From contig NZ_CP011402.1 in NCBI RefSeq assembly GCF_001643775.1, positions 1,582,432 through 1,646,431 of the forward strand: DNA of 64,000 nt, in the 5' to 3' direction. The stretch is from Denitrobacterium detoxificans (GTDB lineage: Bacteria > Actinomycetota > Coriobacteriia > Coriobacteriales > Eggerthellaceae). Both the position numbers and the translations under genes were made by a program. The notes beneath the pieces were generated by a model. That model was not told where the DNA came from and made no database searches. It was given only the letters and a program-made list of their open reading frames with translations. This document shows positions 41,802-51,269 of the stretch, piece by piece; the first letter of the stretch is position 1; the number at the start of each line of letters is the position of its first letter.

Positions 41802-43433
41802 ATGTTCGCTGACGCTATCGTCATTACGAAAAACCTGTTCACGGGCCTGGACGACACGGCCCAACCCGGAGCCTTCGCCATTCAGGGCGAACGTATCATG
41901 GCCGTGGGCAGCGAAGCGGACATGATGACCTACGCGCAATGTTCTACGCGCATCATCGACGCAGGCGAAGCATTCGTCTGCCCTGGGCTACACGATTCGC
42001 ACCTGCACTTCTTCCATTCCGCGCTCTACGCATCGCCCCTGGCCATGCGCTACTGCGGAACAAGCGAGCAGGATTGCGTCGCCGCGCTTGCGCCCCTGGC
42101 CGCACGACGTCCCGAGGGCAGCTGGCTACTCTGCCAAGGCTGGCGCAACGCCCACTGGAACCCCTCGACGCTTCCCACCAAGCACTCGCTCGACGCCGTC
42201 TACCCTAACCAGCCCGTTGCCATGTACTCGGGCGATGCCCACACGCTCTGGCTGAACAGCTACGCCTTGCAGCAGCTGGACATCCGTAACGACTCGCCCG
42301 ACCCCGAAGGCGGCAGCTACGAACGCGACGAAAAGGGCGAGCTCACGGGCCTTGTCCACGAAGCAGCCGCCATGGCGCTCATGCCCCGCATCGTGGAATC
42401 ATTCACGCCCGACGAACTGGCAAGCGCATACCGCGCGCTCATCAATCGCTGCGTGGCGCATGGCATCACAAGCATCTGCGATATGTCGCTCATGGCACTG
42501 CCCGGCCTCGACTTCGTACGCGACGACATCTTTGCAGAGCTCGAACGACGCAACGATCTGAACATCCGTGTGCACATGTTCCCCACGCTCCTGGAAGACA
42601 CGAGCCGCCTTACGCGCATGCAGGAATCCTATACGGAAGGCAAGATGCGCGCCTGCGGGTTCAAGCAGTTCTTCGACGGCGTTTCGAGCCAGCATACCGC
42701 CTGGGTGAAGGAGCCCTACACGAACGCGCTCAGCGAGCACGACTGCGGCCGACCCACTATCGACCCCAACAAGATGCGCGAACTGGTAATGAAAGCCCAG
42801 CGTATGGGCCAGCCTGTTCGCGTGCATGCAATTGGAGACGAAGCGATTCACGTCATCCTCGACATCTTCGAAGATGCACGCGAGGCAGCAGGGCCACTTC
42901 CCCAGGGAAAGCACCACTGCATCGAGCACCTGGAAAACTTCCAGCCCGCCGATATCGCACGGCTAGCGCAGCTCGATGTCGTAGCCGCCGTGCAGCCCAT
43001 GCACATCACGCTCGACCCCGGCGCCCCCGAAGCCGACCTGGGACCGCAGCGCGTACCGTACATGTGGCCTTTCCGCACGCTGCTAGACACGGGCGCAACG
43101 CTCGCCTTTGGCACCGACAGCCCCGTCGTGGACATCGATCCGCGCGCCGGCCTGTTCACCGCCGTAACGCGCCAGTTCCTACCCTCGCAGCAACCCGAAG
43201 AAGGCTGGCTGCCCACCGAGCGCATTACGCAAGCAGAAGCCCTGCGCGCCTACACGCTGGGCAGCACACGCGCCTGCGGTCGCGAAGACGAACTGGGAAC
43301 CATCGAACCCGGTAAGCTCGCCGACTTCGTCATCTGGGACACGAACCTCATATCCTGCGAGCCCGAAGCCATCCTAGACGCAACCGTCCAAGCCACCTAC
43401 CTCGGCGGCCGCTGCGTCTATCAAGGAAAATAG
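41802..43433 (+). CDS. YtcJ-like metal-dependent amidohydrolase
   Basis: ATG 41802 has GAAAGGTG upstream. 543 aa. The metal-binding HxH appears as CPGLHDSHLHFF (about residues 57-68), with HAIGDEAIH, HCIEHLENF and FGTDSPVVDIDPRAGL further on, and the C-terminal GTIEPGKLADFVIWD of the composite beta domain. Amidohydrolase family 3 proteins hydrolyse N-formyl, N-acyl or related bonds; the substrate is unknown. No neighbour is clearly linked. Confidence 0.87.
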   Translation: MFADAIVITKNLFTGLDDTAQPGAFAIQGERIMAVGSEADMMTYAQCSTRIIDAGEAFVCPGLHDSHLHFFHSALYASPLAMRYCGTSEQDCVAALAPLAARRPEGSWLLCQGWRNAHWNPSTLPTKHSLDAVYPNQPVAMYSGDAHTLWLNSYALQQLDIRNDSPDPEGGSYERDEKGELTGLVHEAAAMALMPRIVESFTPDELASAYRALINRCVAHGITSICDMSLMALPGLDFVRDDIFAELERRNDLNIRVHMFPTLLEDTSRLTRMQESYTEGKMRACGFKQFFDGVSSQHTAWVKEPYTNALSEHDCGRPTIDPNKMRELVMKAQRMGQPVRVHAIGDEAIHVILDIFEDAREAAGPLPQGKHHCIEHLENFQPADIARLAQLDVVAAVQPMHITLDPGAPEADLGPQRVPYMWPFRTLLDTGATLAFGTDSPVVDIDPRAGLFTAVTRQFLPSQQPEEGWLPTERITQAEALRAYTLGSTRACGREDELGTIEPGKLADFVIWDTNLISCEPEAILDATVQATYLGGRCVYQGK

Positions 43434-43591
43434 CAAACCATCGCCCTGCGACCCCGAGCTTTCGCTACCGAGAAAACGAGCGGGACCGAAAAGCGTGCAG
43501 CTGGCGAGCGCAGTAGGCCCGACAAGCGAAGGAGTTGGCTAAGGCCAACGACTAGAGCTTGGAGCGCCTAATGCGCCGCCAGATGTGCGCG

Positions 43592-45225
43592 CTAGGCTTG
43601 GTTTTCTTCGGCGACCAAATGCTCCACGCCATACATTTGGCGCAAACGCGGCTTTTCGATCTTGCCCGTGGCATTGCGGGGCACGTCGGCGAAGATAACC
43701 TTGCGCGGACGCTTGTAGCGCGGAAGCGATAGACAGAAGTCGTTGAACGCGTCCTCGCTCAGCTGCTCGCCCGGCTTTAGCTCCACCACAGCACACGTGA
43801 TCTCGCCCAGGCGTTCGTCGGGCAGACCAATAACCGCCACGTCCTTGATGGCCGGATGCGCGGAAAGGAAGTCCTCGATCTGAACGGGATAGATGTTCTC
43901 GCCACCGCTAATGACCACGTCCTTCTTGCGGTCGACCAGCCATAGGAAGCCATCGTCGTCGAGTCGCGCCATATCACCCGTGAACAGCCAACCATCGCGA
44001 ATGGTCTTCGCCGTTTCCTCGGGATCGCCATAATAGCAGCGCATGATGCCCGGGCCCTTCACGGCAAGCTCGCCCACCTGGCCCTGTGGCACCTCGTTGC
44101 CCGCTTCGTCAACCACGCGCGCTTCCCAGCCGTAGCCAGGCACGCCAATGGCGCCCACATGATCGATGTTCTCCACGCCCAAATGCACACAGCCAGGACC
44201 CGTCGATTCGGAAAGGCCGTAGTTCGTATCGTACTGATGATGCGGGAAATGCGCTCCCAGCGGCTGATGAGGCTCTTCGGCACCGGCTGCGCGCCAATGT
44301 GCATGAGGCGCCACTGGTCGAGTTCGAAATCCTCCAGCTTCAGCTGACCCGATTCGATTGCCACCAAGATGTCCTGCGCCCAGGGAACGAGCAGCCATAC
44401 GATCGTGCAATGCTCTTCGCTGATGGCGTCAAAGATGATGTGGGGCTTGATGCCACGCAAAATGACCGCAGGGCTTCCCGCCACCAGGCTGCCAAACCAG
44501 TGCATCTTCGCACCCGTATGGTAAAGCGGCGGAATGAGCAGAAACGTATCGTCGTGCGTCTGACCATGGTGCTTCTGCTCCATTACGGCCGACTGCGACA
44601 GGCTACGATGGGCATGCAAAATGGCCTTCGGGAAGCCCGTGGTGCCACTGCTGAAGTAGATGGCCGCATCGTCATCTTCCGTAATGGGAATCATGGGGTC
44701 GGAGCTGGGGCAGTTGTTGGCCAGCACGCCATAGTTTTCCGCGAACGTGGGGCAATCGTCGCCCACGTAGAACAGCAGGCGATGCGCAGCGTGGCGCGGA
44801 ACAATCTCTTCCACACGACCCGTAAACTCGGGCCCGAAGACAAGCACGTCGACGTTCGCCTTGTCCATGCAGTAGGCAATCTCGTCGGAGGTATAGCGGA
44901 AATTGAGAGGAACAACCGTTGCGCCGCATTTCAGCACGCCAAAGTAGATGGGCAGCCATTCCAGGCAGTTCATGAGCAGGATGGCCACCTTGTCGCCCGA
45001 ACCCACGCCGCGGGAAAGGAGCAGGTTGGCAAAGCGATTCGCCTTTTCGTCGAACACGCCCCACGTAATGGTGCGGCGATACGGCTGCGTTTCCGTGGAC
45101 TGGATGAGGTCGTAATCGCGCCAGGTCACACGGATGGGTTCTTGAATGGCAGGATTGCGCTCGATGAGGGCAATCTCATCGCGGTACTGCACTGCATTGC
45201 GTCGCAGAAGGTCGGTAATGGGCAT
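43592..45225 (-). pseudogene. AMP-dependent acyl-CoA synthetase/ligase with a single-base frameshift
   Basis: Start ATG 45225 (GAGAGGAAACCAC). The first part reads to about 44253 and includes the AMP-binding motif YFSSGTTGFPKAILHAHRS. The frame then changes by one base, after LISRWER. The rest continues in another frame (HFPHHQYDTNYGLSESTGPG..GWLFTGDMARLDDDGFLWLVDRKKDVVISGGENIYP) to 43592. One missing base (expected CGCCAT, observed CGCAT) explains it. The rest of both parts looks intact, so the loss is recent or a sequencing error. The intact form would be about 540 aa and activate a carboxylic acid as its CoA ester. Confidence 0.87.
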
Positions 45226-45327
45226 GTGGTTTCCTCTCGCTTTAGCACTATGCAGCATAGTAGCGCACGCGGGGCGAAAACGCCCCGCGATATCGATGAA
45301 CTGCTGGTTTACACAAGGATACGAAGA

Positions 45328-46125
45328 CTAGCGCGTCTCCCACATATGGTCGATGGGGCCACTTCCCTGCCCCAAGCCCGGATCGTGCTCGAGCGCACCC
45401 GTGATGTAGGTCTTCGCCTTCGAAACAGCAGACTGCATATCGAAGTCGCGCGCCAGGCCACAGGCGATGGCACTGGAAAGCGTGCAGCCCGCACCATGCG
45501 TATTCGGCGTATCGATATGCTTATGACGCAGCCACACCTCGCGACCATGCTCGGTAAGCAGCAGGTCGTCAGCGGCATTTTCCAGATGCCCGCCCTTCAC
45601 CAGAACCCACTTGCCTTCCCCGCCCATGGCTTCCTGAATCTTGCGAGCAGCCGTAGCCATATCCTCTTCGCTGGAAATGGCGTGCTGGGCAAGCACGACC
45701 GCTTCGGGGATGTTGGGCGTAACGATGTCAGCCAGGGGAAGCAGCTTCTCAATGAGCGCGTCGACCGCTTCGTCGGCCATGAGCACCGAACCACTGGAGG
45801 CAACCATCACCGGATCGAGCACGATGTTCGTGGCCTGTGCTTCCACGAGCGACTCGGCAATGGCATTCACGATGCCGCTCGACCCCACCATGCCAACCTT
45901 CACCGCATTGGGGCGAATATCGTCGAATACCGTTTTCACTTGCAACGAAACGAACTTCGGATCGCATTCCACCACGCCGAAGACACCCTGGGTGTTCTGA
46001 GCCGTGACGGCGGTTATGGCCGTTTCGGCGTAAAGGCCATGAGCGATAATCGTCTTTATGTCGGCCTGGATGCCTGCGCCGCCACTAGAATCGGAACCCG
46101 CGATGGATAGCACTGCCGGAATCAT
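45328..46125 (-). CDS. thiD: Hydroxymethylpyrimidine/phosphomethylpyrimidine kinase
   Basis: ATG 46125 follows AGAGGAG with 6 nt spacing and gives MIPAVLSIAGSDSSGGAGIQADIKT. 265 aa, normal single-domain ThiD. AVKVGMVGSSGIV, LDPVMVASSGSVL, KGGHL and DTPNTHGAGCTLSSAIA (anion-hole region) fit the ribokinase fold. It makes HMP-PP for thiamine synthesis or salvage. It lies near the thiamine pyrophosphokinase at 46675, across the RNase P gene. No TPP riboswitch was recognised upstream. Confidence 0.93.
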   Translation of the reverse strand: MIPAVLSIAGSDSSGGAGIQADIKTIIAHGLYAETAITAVTAQNTQGVFGVVECDPKFVSLQVKTVFDDIRPNAVKVGMVGSSGIVNAIAESLVEAQATNIVLDPVMVASSGSVLMADEAVDALIEKLLPLADIVTPNIPEAVVLAQHAISSEEDMATAARKIQEAMGGEGKWVLVKGGHLENAADDLLLTEHGREVWLRHKHIDTPNTHGAGCTLSSAIACGLARDFDMQSAVSKAKTYITGALEHDPGLGQGSGPIDHMWETR

Positions 46126-46274
46126 GCGCATCTCCTCTTTCCCCCGATGATGCGGCCAATTGCCGCGTTCCTTTGTCCTAGTGTAGCCCATTTTCGTACA
46201 CAGAACGTCCACATATTCGAGAGCGGCGTTAATTGAGAAAGACACAAAGCGCAGAACGCGAAAGCAAGGAGAAT

Positions 46275-46613
46275 GAAGCGGGTCTATAAGCCGGGTTCTG
46301 TCGTTTAAGACAACTATTTATCTAGGACGCATCTTGCGATGCGCCTCGAGCACGCAACCCGAGTGCACGGCGGGCCACCGCATAGCACTCCTATTTGCGC
46401 TTGCTTCGGATGGGGTTTACCAAGCTACGCCGTTGCCGACGCACTGGTGCGCTCTTACCGCACCGTTTCAGCTTTTCCAGCCCGAAAGCTGGAGTCTTCT
46501 TTTCTGTGGCACTTTCCATCGGGTCGCCCCGCCCAGCCGTTAGCTGGCATCCTGCCCTATGAAGCCCGGACTTTCCTCATGCCTAAAAGGCCCGCAGTTG
46601 TCCGACCCGCTTC
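46275..46613 (-). ncRNA. rnpB: RNase P RNA (type A)
   Basis: Read on the minus strand, the ends GAAGCGGGTC and GACCCGCTTC pair. Conserved core words are present in order: GAGGAAAGTCCGGGCT, GGGCAGGATGCC, CACAGAAA, GGTAAACCCC, AGATAAATAGTTGTC and ACAGAACCCGGCTTATAG. Length about 339 nt. It is the catalytic RNA that matures tRNA 5' ends. A -10-like TAGAAT lies at 46623-46628 on the same strand. Confidence 0.95.
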
Positions 46614-46622
46614 AGGTACGGT

Positions 46623-46628
46623 ATTCTA
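46623..46628 (-). promoter_or_regulatory. -10 element of rnpB
   Basis: TAGAAT on the minus strand, about 9 nt before the RNA 5' end. No clear -35. Confidence 0.4.
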
Positions 46629-46674
46629 GCAAACATACCAAGGCCATATCCCGAAGTACAAACAAGGAGCACGT

Positions 46675-47346
46675 ATGCGCAGGGCCGCACTGGTGGGAGC
46701 CGTAGATTTCAATGCTGATCACTACGCCAAGCAGGACATCCACTGCACGATTGCCGTCGATGGCGGATATGCGCAACTTGAACGTGCGGGCATCAAGCCC
46801 GATATCGCCCTGGGCGATTTCGACTCGCTGGGATACGTACCCACGCTTGGCAGCACGCGCGTCTTTCCCCCTATCAAAGACGAAACCGACATGGAACTCG
46901 CCTGTCGCGCCGCACGCGAGGAAGGCTGCGATGAACTGCTGCTCTATGGCTGCCTGTCGCGGCGACTCGATCACACCATCGCGAACCTGCAGCTGCTGGC
47001 CGGCCTTGCCAGCTTTGGCGTACGCGCCTTTGGCATTGGCGATACCTTCGCCATCACGGCGCTATCCGCGCAAGGCGTGCGCCGCATCGACTTCGAGGCA
47101 TTCGACCCTACCCCGCTCGACGAGGGTAGCTACGGGCGCTGCATTTCTGTCTTTGCCTGCGGCGGACCAGCCGACTGCGTTACCGAACAGGGTCTCGCCT
47201 ATACGCTTGAGCACGAACCACTCCGCAACGACATCTCGCGCGGAGTCTCGAATGAATTCACTGGCACCGAGGCAAGCGTACTAGTGGAAAGCGGTTCGCT
47301 CCTCGTATGCTTCCCTCTGGGCGCCTGGGAACACATCAAGCGTTAG
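46675..47346 (+). CDS. Thiamine pyrophosphokinase
   Basis: ATG 46675 follows AAGGAGCACGT. 223 aa. AVDGGYAQLERAGIKPDIALGDFDSLG, PPIKDETDMELACRAA and YGCLSRRLDHTIANL are the substrate and Mg-ATP motifs of TPK. It converts thiamine to thiamine diphosphate, so together with ThiD it completes a salvage route. It is divergent from rnpB with 61 nt between. Confidence 0.93.
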   Translation: MRRAALVGAVDFNADHYAKQDIHCTIAVDGGYAQLERAGIKPDIALGDFDSLGYVPTLGSTRVFPPIKDETDMELACRAAREEGCDELLLYGCLSRRLDHTIANLQLLAGLASFGVRAFGIGDTFAITALSAQGVRRIDFEAFDPTPLDEGSYGRCISVFACGGPADCVTEQGLAYTLEHEPLRNDISRGVSNEFTGTEASVLVESGSLLVCFPLGAWEHIKR

Positions 47347-47477
47347 CTTGCTCCGCATCGGGCCCTAAAGACAACCGCGCAGACGACATGTGCCAATAGG
47401 CGCTATTGCGCATGCGCGCGAAAGCGAACGAAAGCGCACTGCCCACCCAAACATGCCATAACGCCGCATGTGGGCGC

Positions 47478-47507
47478 AAAAAAGCGGGGCTGGTTTCCCA
47501 ACCCCGC
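47478..47507 (-). terminator. Terminator of the division gene cluster
   Basis: On the minus strand GCGGGG..CCCCGC is followed by TTTTTT, 22 nt after the divIVA-like stop. Confidence 0.85.
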
Positions 47508-47529
47508 ATGCTAGGCAATTGGATTGCGC

Positions 47530-48336
47530 TTAGTCGACGTCGTCGAATTCGAAGCCGTCGTCGGTATCACCGAAGCCGCTGAAGTCCTTTTCCACGTTCG
47601 TGGCCTTGGGCGTAGCGGGCGTAACCACGGCAGCGGAGGAAACCGTAGGCGTGGTGTACGCAGCGGCGGTAGATTCGCCAGCGTAACCGTAGGCATCGGC
47701 ACCCGAGGAAACCGGCGGCGTAAGGGTGCGGCTGGAAGAGATGATGTGGCTACCGCGAGCGGCGCCAGCCTTGCCAGCCTGCAGGTCGGACAGGATGTCC
47801 TGAGAGCTGCCGATGAAATCGGAAAGCATATCGGTGAAGCGGTCGCGCGCGGCCTCGCGGTCGTCTTCGAGCTTCTTGATCTGCTCGAGCACGCGCTGCT
47901 TTTCCTCGTTCGCCTTGTCCAAAATGCGCTGAGCCTCGTTCTGGGCATCTTGACGGGTGGTTTCCGCAGCGCCATTGGCGTTTGCCAGGATTTCGTCGGC
48001 AGAACGCTGAGCGATGATGAGCGCCTGGGCGATGGCGGAGTCTTCAGCCTTGTGGTCGGCAACCTGAGCTTCCAGCTCGCGGATGCGGGCGTCGCGCTCG
48101 GCAATATCGGCGCTGGTAGCGCCACCGCCAACGATTTCGGCCTTCACGGGCTCGGCAGCCTTGGCGCTTGCGCGCTTGGCGTCTTCGAGCTCGACCAAAA
48201 GCTGTTCAATGCGATGGGCCTGGTCGTCGAGTTCGGCAGCGATGCGCTCCAGGAAGACATCGACCTCGTCGACGTTGTAACCCTTGCGGTCGATGGAGAA
48301 GCTCACATTGTTCACATCAGCAGAAGTGAGTGCCAT
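47530..48336 (-). CDS. divIVA: DivIVA-domain protein
   Basis: ATG 48336 follows GAAAGGGTTTCCC. 268 aa. The N-terminal LTSADVNNVSFSIDRKGYNVDEVDVFLERIA is the DivIVA membrane-binding motif. It is followed by long coiled coils (residues about 27-65 and 95-180) and a disordered Ser/Thr tail ending in acidic residues. It probably marks cell poles and septa and organises wall growth. Last gene of the dcw run. Confidence 0.93.
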   Translation of the reverse strand: MALTSADVNNVSFSIDRKGYNVDEVDVFLERIAAELDDQAHRIEQLLVELEDAKRASAKAAEPVKAEIVGGGATSADIAERDARIRELEAQVADHKAEDSAIAQALIIAQRSADEILANANGAAETTRQDAQNEAQRILDKANEEKQRVLEQIKKLEDDREAARDRFTDMLSDFIGSSQDILSDLQAGKAGAARGSHIISSSRTLTPPVSSGADAYGYAGESTAAAYTTPTVSSAAVVTPATPKATNVEKDFSGFGDTDDGFEFDDVD

Positions 48337-48372
48337 GGGAAACCCTTTCATTTCTTATGCTGTTCAGAGCGC

Positions 48373-48630
48373 CTAGAACAGACGAACCAGCAAACCTACG
48401 AGTAATTGTAATACAACCAGCGCAATTATGGGCGAGACATCGATTGCGCCGCCAATGGGCGGAAGCAGCTTCCGGAAGAGATTGAGATACGGATCGCAAA
48501 TCTTCTGGAAGAACCTGAAGATGTCGGCCATAACGCCATCGCGCCTAATGGGGAACCACGTAAGCACGCAATACACCAAGATGAGAAGCGAATAGACCTG
48601 GCCTACCTGGTAGATGACATAGGCGACCAC
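48373..48630 (-). CDS. YggT-family membrane protein
   Basis: Begins at GTG 48630, overlapping the sepF stop by one base (TAGTG). 85 aa with two hydrophobic segments around a DPYLNLFRKLLPPIGG motif typical of YggT (Ycf19). The family is often found between sepF and divIVA and is thought to help membrane or division organisation. Function is not proven. Confidence 0.88.
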   Translation of the reverse strand: MVAYVIYQVGQVYSLLILVYCVLTWFPIRRDGVMADIFRFFQKICDPYLNLFRKLLPPIGGAIDVSPIIALVVLQLLVGLLVRLF

Positions 48631-49586
48631 TACATCACGCCCTTCGAGCGGAGGTCGCGAATCTCATCTTCCGTAAGCGCGTTGCCGCGCGTGATGGCAA
48701 ATACCTTCTCGGCGATGGCATCGACGCCCGCATCGAGCGCGGAAGCCACGCCAAACGAGAAGTCGAGGATGCGCTTGGAAAGCTGGTTGGGCGTATCGTG
48801 CAGGCTAAGCACCACGGCGTCGCCCGCCTTCAGGTTACGCGCCACGCTTTCGACCTCGGCGTACTCGTGCGGAGCGATGACAATGACCTTGCGCGAGGGA
48901 GCATGGGAGGAAACGCCCGTACCCTCGTAGGCCTTGTAGGGATCGTACGAACCGGTAGGACGGTTGTAACGCGCGGCATGCGTGCCCTGCCCCACGGCAG
49001 AGCCGGGAGCGCTTTTCTCCTTGCTGGTGGGCTGGAGGGCCGCACGCGTGGGCGAAGAATCGAAAAGCGAGTTGTAGCCGCCAGAACGCGCGGTGCGCGT
49101 GGTGGATGCAATGGGATCTTCCTCGGGACGCTCCTGCGCGGGAATGCCGTCGATTTCAGCACCCGAAGGGGTGAAGTCGCTGGCACGACCAACGCTTGCA
49201 CGACCCAAGCTGGAAGAACGACGCGACGTATCGCGCGAAAGAGAACGCGGACGCGGCGTGTTCGCACGCACGTCGTCGATGCTTACCAATGCGGGATGAG
49301 AGGCCGTGGTGCGGCGCTCGGTTACATCGCCCGTGGAAGCGCTACCGTAGGTACTACGGCGACGCGACCCAGCGGAACGCGTGGTAACGGGCTGATACGA
49401 ATCGTACGCAGAACCCGCAGGGGCATCCTCGTAATCGTCTTCGTATTCTTCGTACTCGTCATATTCATCGTATCCGTCGGCGTACTCATCGTCGTAGGCG
49501 CCATTGCCGCCCAGGCCGAGCTTGTTCTTGATGCCGTCAAACATGCCCGAGCCCTGCCCCGAACGTCCGAATCCTGACAATGCCAT
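48630..49586 (-). CDS. sepF: Cell division protein SepF, long linker
   Basis: ATG 49586 follows GGGAGCAGCC; ATG 49544 (MFDGIKNKLGLG) is an alternative. 318 aa, about twice the usual length. The N-terminal part includes the amphipathic helix (MFDGIKNKLGL), then a very acidic Tyr/Asp/Glu stretch and a Ser/Arg-rich disordered linker to about 225. The C-terminal SepF domain has KVIVIAPHEYAEVESVARNLKAGDAVVLSL and RILDFSFGVASALD. It should anchor FtsZ filaments to the membrane, which matters here because no ftsA is seen. Confidence 0.92.
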   Translation of the reverse strand: MALSGFGRSGQGSGMFDGIKNKLGLGGNGAYDDEYADGYDEYDEYEEYEDDYEDAPAGSAYDSYQPVTTRSAGSRRRSTYGSASTGDVTERRTTASHPALVSIDDVRANTPRPRSLSRDTSRRSSSLGRASVGRASDFTPSGAEIDGIPAQERPEEDPIASTTRTARSGGYNSLFDSSPTRAALQPTSKEKSAPGSAVGQGTHAARYNRPTGSYDPYKAYEGTGVSSHAPSRKVIVIAPHEYAEVESVARNLKAGDAVVLSLHDTPNQLSKRILDFSFGVASALDAGVDAIAEKVFAITRGNALTEDEIRDLRSKGVM

Positions 49587-49664
49587 GGCTGCTCCATCCT
49601 ATCCGAATGCGCGTTATGCGCGATTCTCCAACAAATTCCGCCGTGGCGGATTAACTACCCCTTC

Positions 49665-50354
49665 TCAGGCGAAATCCTCACTGAAGATAGCGCGTCCAAT
49701 ACGTACTATAGTAGACCCCTCTGAAATGGCACAACGCCAGTCTTCACTCATGCCCATAGAAAGTTCAGACAAGGGCGAACCCTGTGCACCGCGCCATTCG
49801 CGGTTGATCTTATGTTCCAATTCTCGCAGATGAGCGAACGTTTCGCGGGCGATTTCCATATCGCCGCGAGGCGCCATGGTCATAAGACCACGCACGCGCA
49901 CGTGCGCCAGACCCTCGGCCACGGAAAGCAGATCGTTTATCTGCGCGGGAGCGATGCCACCCTTGCTCTCCTCACCCGAGACGTTCACTTCAAGCAGGAT
50001 ATCCTGCACCTTTCCCACCTGCTGCGCAGCCGCATCAATCTTGGGAAGATGAGAGGCCTTGTATACCGAATGCATGAGCGTGGCGCAGGGAACGATGTCG
50101 TGAATGCGCCTCGACTGCAGGTTCCCGATGAAATGCCATTGCTGGCTGGGATACGCGGCATGCTTTTCCATAAGCTGTTCGGGGCGATTCTCGCCGAAAG
50201 CGCATGCCCCGGCGTCGATGGCCTCCTGCACACGCGGAGCCTGCACCGTCTTGGAAACCGCCAAGAGCGTGACCTGGGAAGGATCGCGTCCGCAATCACG
50301 GCATGCCTGGGCCACTTCGGCGGCAACGCGCGTATACTGCTGGGAAATTGTCAT
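49665..50354 (-). CDS. yggS: PLP-homeostasis protein (YggS/PLPBP)
   Basis: 229 aa, usual length. The PLP-binding Lys is in LLAVSKTV; GENRPEQLMEK, WHFIGNLQ and SMGMSEDWRCAI are conserved. It keeps free pyridoxal phosphate in balance. Position between pgeF and sepF is the common order in actinobacteria and Gram-positives. Confidence 0.94.
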   Translation of the reverse strand: MTISQQYTRVAAEVAQACRDCGRDPSQVTLLAVSKTVQAPRVQEAIDAGACAFGENRPEQLMEKHAAYPSQQWHFIGNLQSRRIHDIVPCATLMHSVYKASHLPKIDAAAQQVGKVQDILLEVNVSGEESKGGIAPAQINDLLSVAEGLAHVRVRGLMTMAPRGDMEIARETFAHLRELEHKINREWRGAQGSPLSELSMGMSEDWRCAISEGSTIVRIGRAIFSEDFA

Positions 50355-50411
50355 TACTCGGTAAGCCTTCTTTCTCGTTTATAGTTCATTTCGGCTTAAA
50401 TCGTACTTTCG

Positions 50412-51254
50412 CTATTGTCTCACAGCGAGAGCCCCATGTCTTCCGCAAATGCCCTGCTGGGCGCGATACGAATAGAACTTGCTGGTGTTACAGGCAGTGC
50501 AAATGTCCACATCGGCAATACGCTCGGGAACAATGCCAGCATGCTGCAAGTCGGAGGAAACCACGCGACCCAAGTCGACATGACGCGCATCAGGCGCGCA
50601 ATCCTCGCCGAAAGCGATGGAAAAACGCTGCATGAGGTCGTTGCTTACCTCGAAGCATTCGGCATGAATGTAAGGGCCAATATAGGCATTGCATTCGCCA
50701 GGCTGGCAGCAGGAATACTCGCAAAGCGCAAGCAACGCACGCACGGCTACATGCCCATACGCACCACGCCAGCCCGCATGGGCCACGGCAAACGCGCCAT
50801 TGGGCGCAACGAGGATAACGGGCATGCAATCGGCGAAGACGAGCAGGGCCGCACATTGGGCATCTTCCACCACCAGGGCGTCGGCTCCCTGCTGGGCGGT
50901 CTGACGAACGAGATTTGTCTCGTTCATGTAACGCCAAATGGCCACATCGGTGCCATGCACCTGCTTGGGCGAGATAATCTGCGCATTCGGAAAGCCAAGC
51001 GCCGAGAGCAGTTTTCTGCGATTCCCCTGCACCACCGCCGGATCGTCGTCGACGTATTCACCCAGGTTGAGCGAATCGAACGGCGAGACGCTAAAGCCAC
51101 CGGCGCGCTCGGTGAAGGCAATGCGCACGCCGGAAGCTTCGAAGAGCGCTTCGTCGGTATACGCATAGATCGCCTCTTCGGAAGCAGAGGCATCGGAACG
51201 CAGAAAACGGCCCCGGGACAAGCTTGGAAGCGGAAGTCCTTGGGCCGTTTTCAT
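50412..51254 (-). CDS. pgeF: Peptidoglycan-editing factor, laccase-domain (PgeF/YfiH)
   Basis: 280 aa. The zinc-site residues are visible in SPKQVHGTDV, FADCMPVILVAPNGAFAVAHAGWRG and GPYIHAECFEVS. Family members edit UDP-MurNAc or purine nucleosides; the assignment comes from conserved motifs and the ftsZ-yggS context. Confidence 0.93.
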   Translation of the reverse strand: MKTAQGLPLPSLSRGRFLRSDASASEEAIYAYTDEALFEASGVRIAFTERAGGFSVSPFDSLNLGEYVDDDPAVVQGNRRKLLSALGFPNAQIISPKQVHGTDVAIWRYMNETNLVRQTAQQGADALVVEDAQCAALLVFADCMPVILVAPNGAFAVAHAGWRGAYGHVAVRALLALCEYSCCQPGECNAYIGPYIHAECFEVSNDLMQRFSIAFGEDCAPDARHVDLGRVVSSDLQHAGIVPERIADVDICTACNTSKFYSYRAQQGICGRHGALAVRQ

Positions 51255-51269
51255 GAGTGCTTCTTTACG

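Noticed and set aside
46126-46274. TPP riboswitch before thiD
   Set aside because: I looked for the CTGAGA and ACCTGATCTGGATAATGCC-type words and did not see them.
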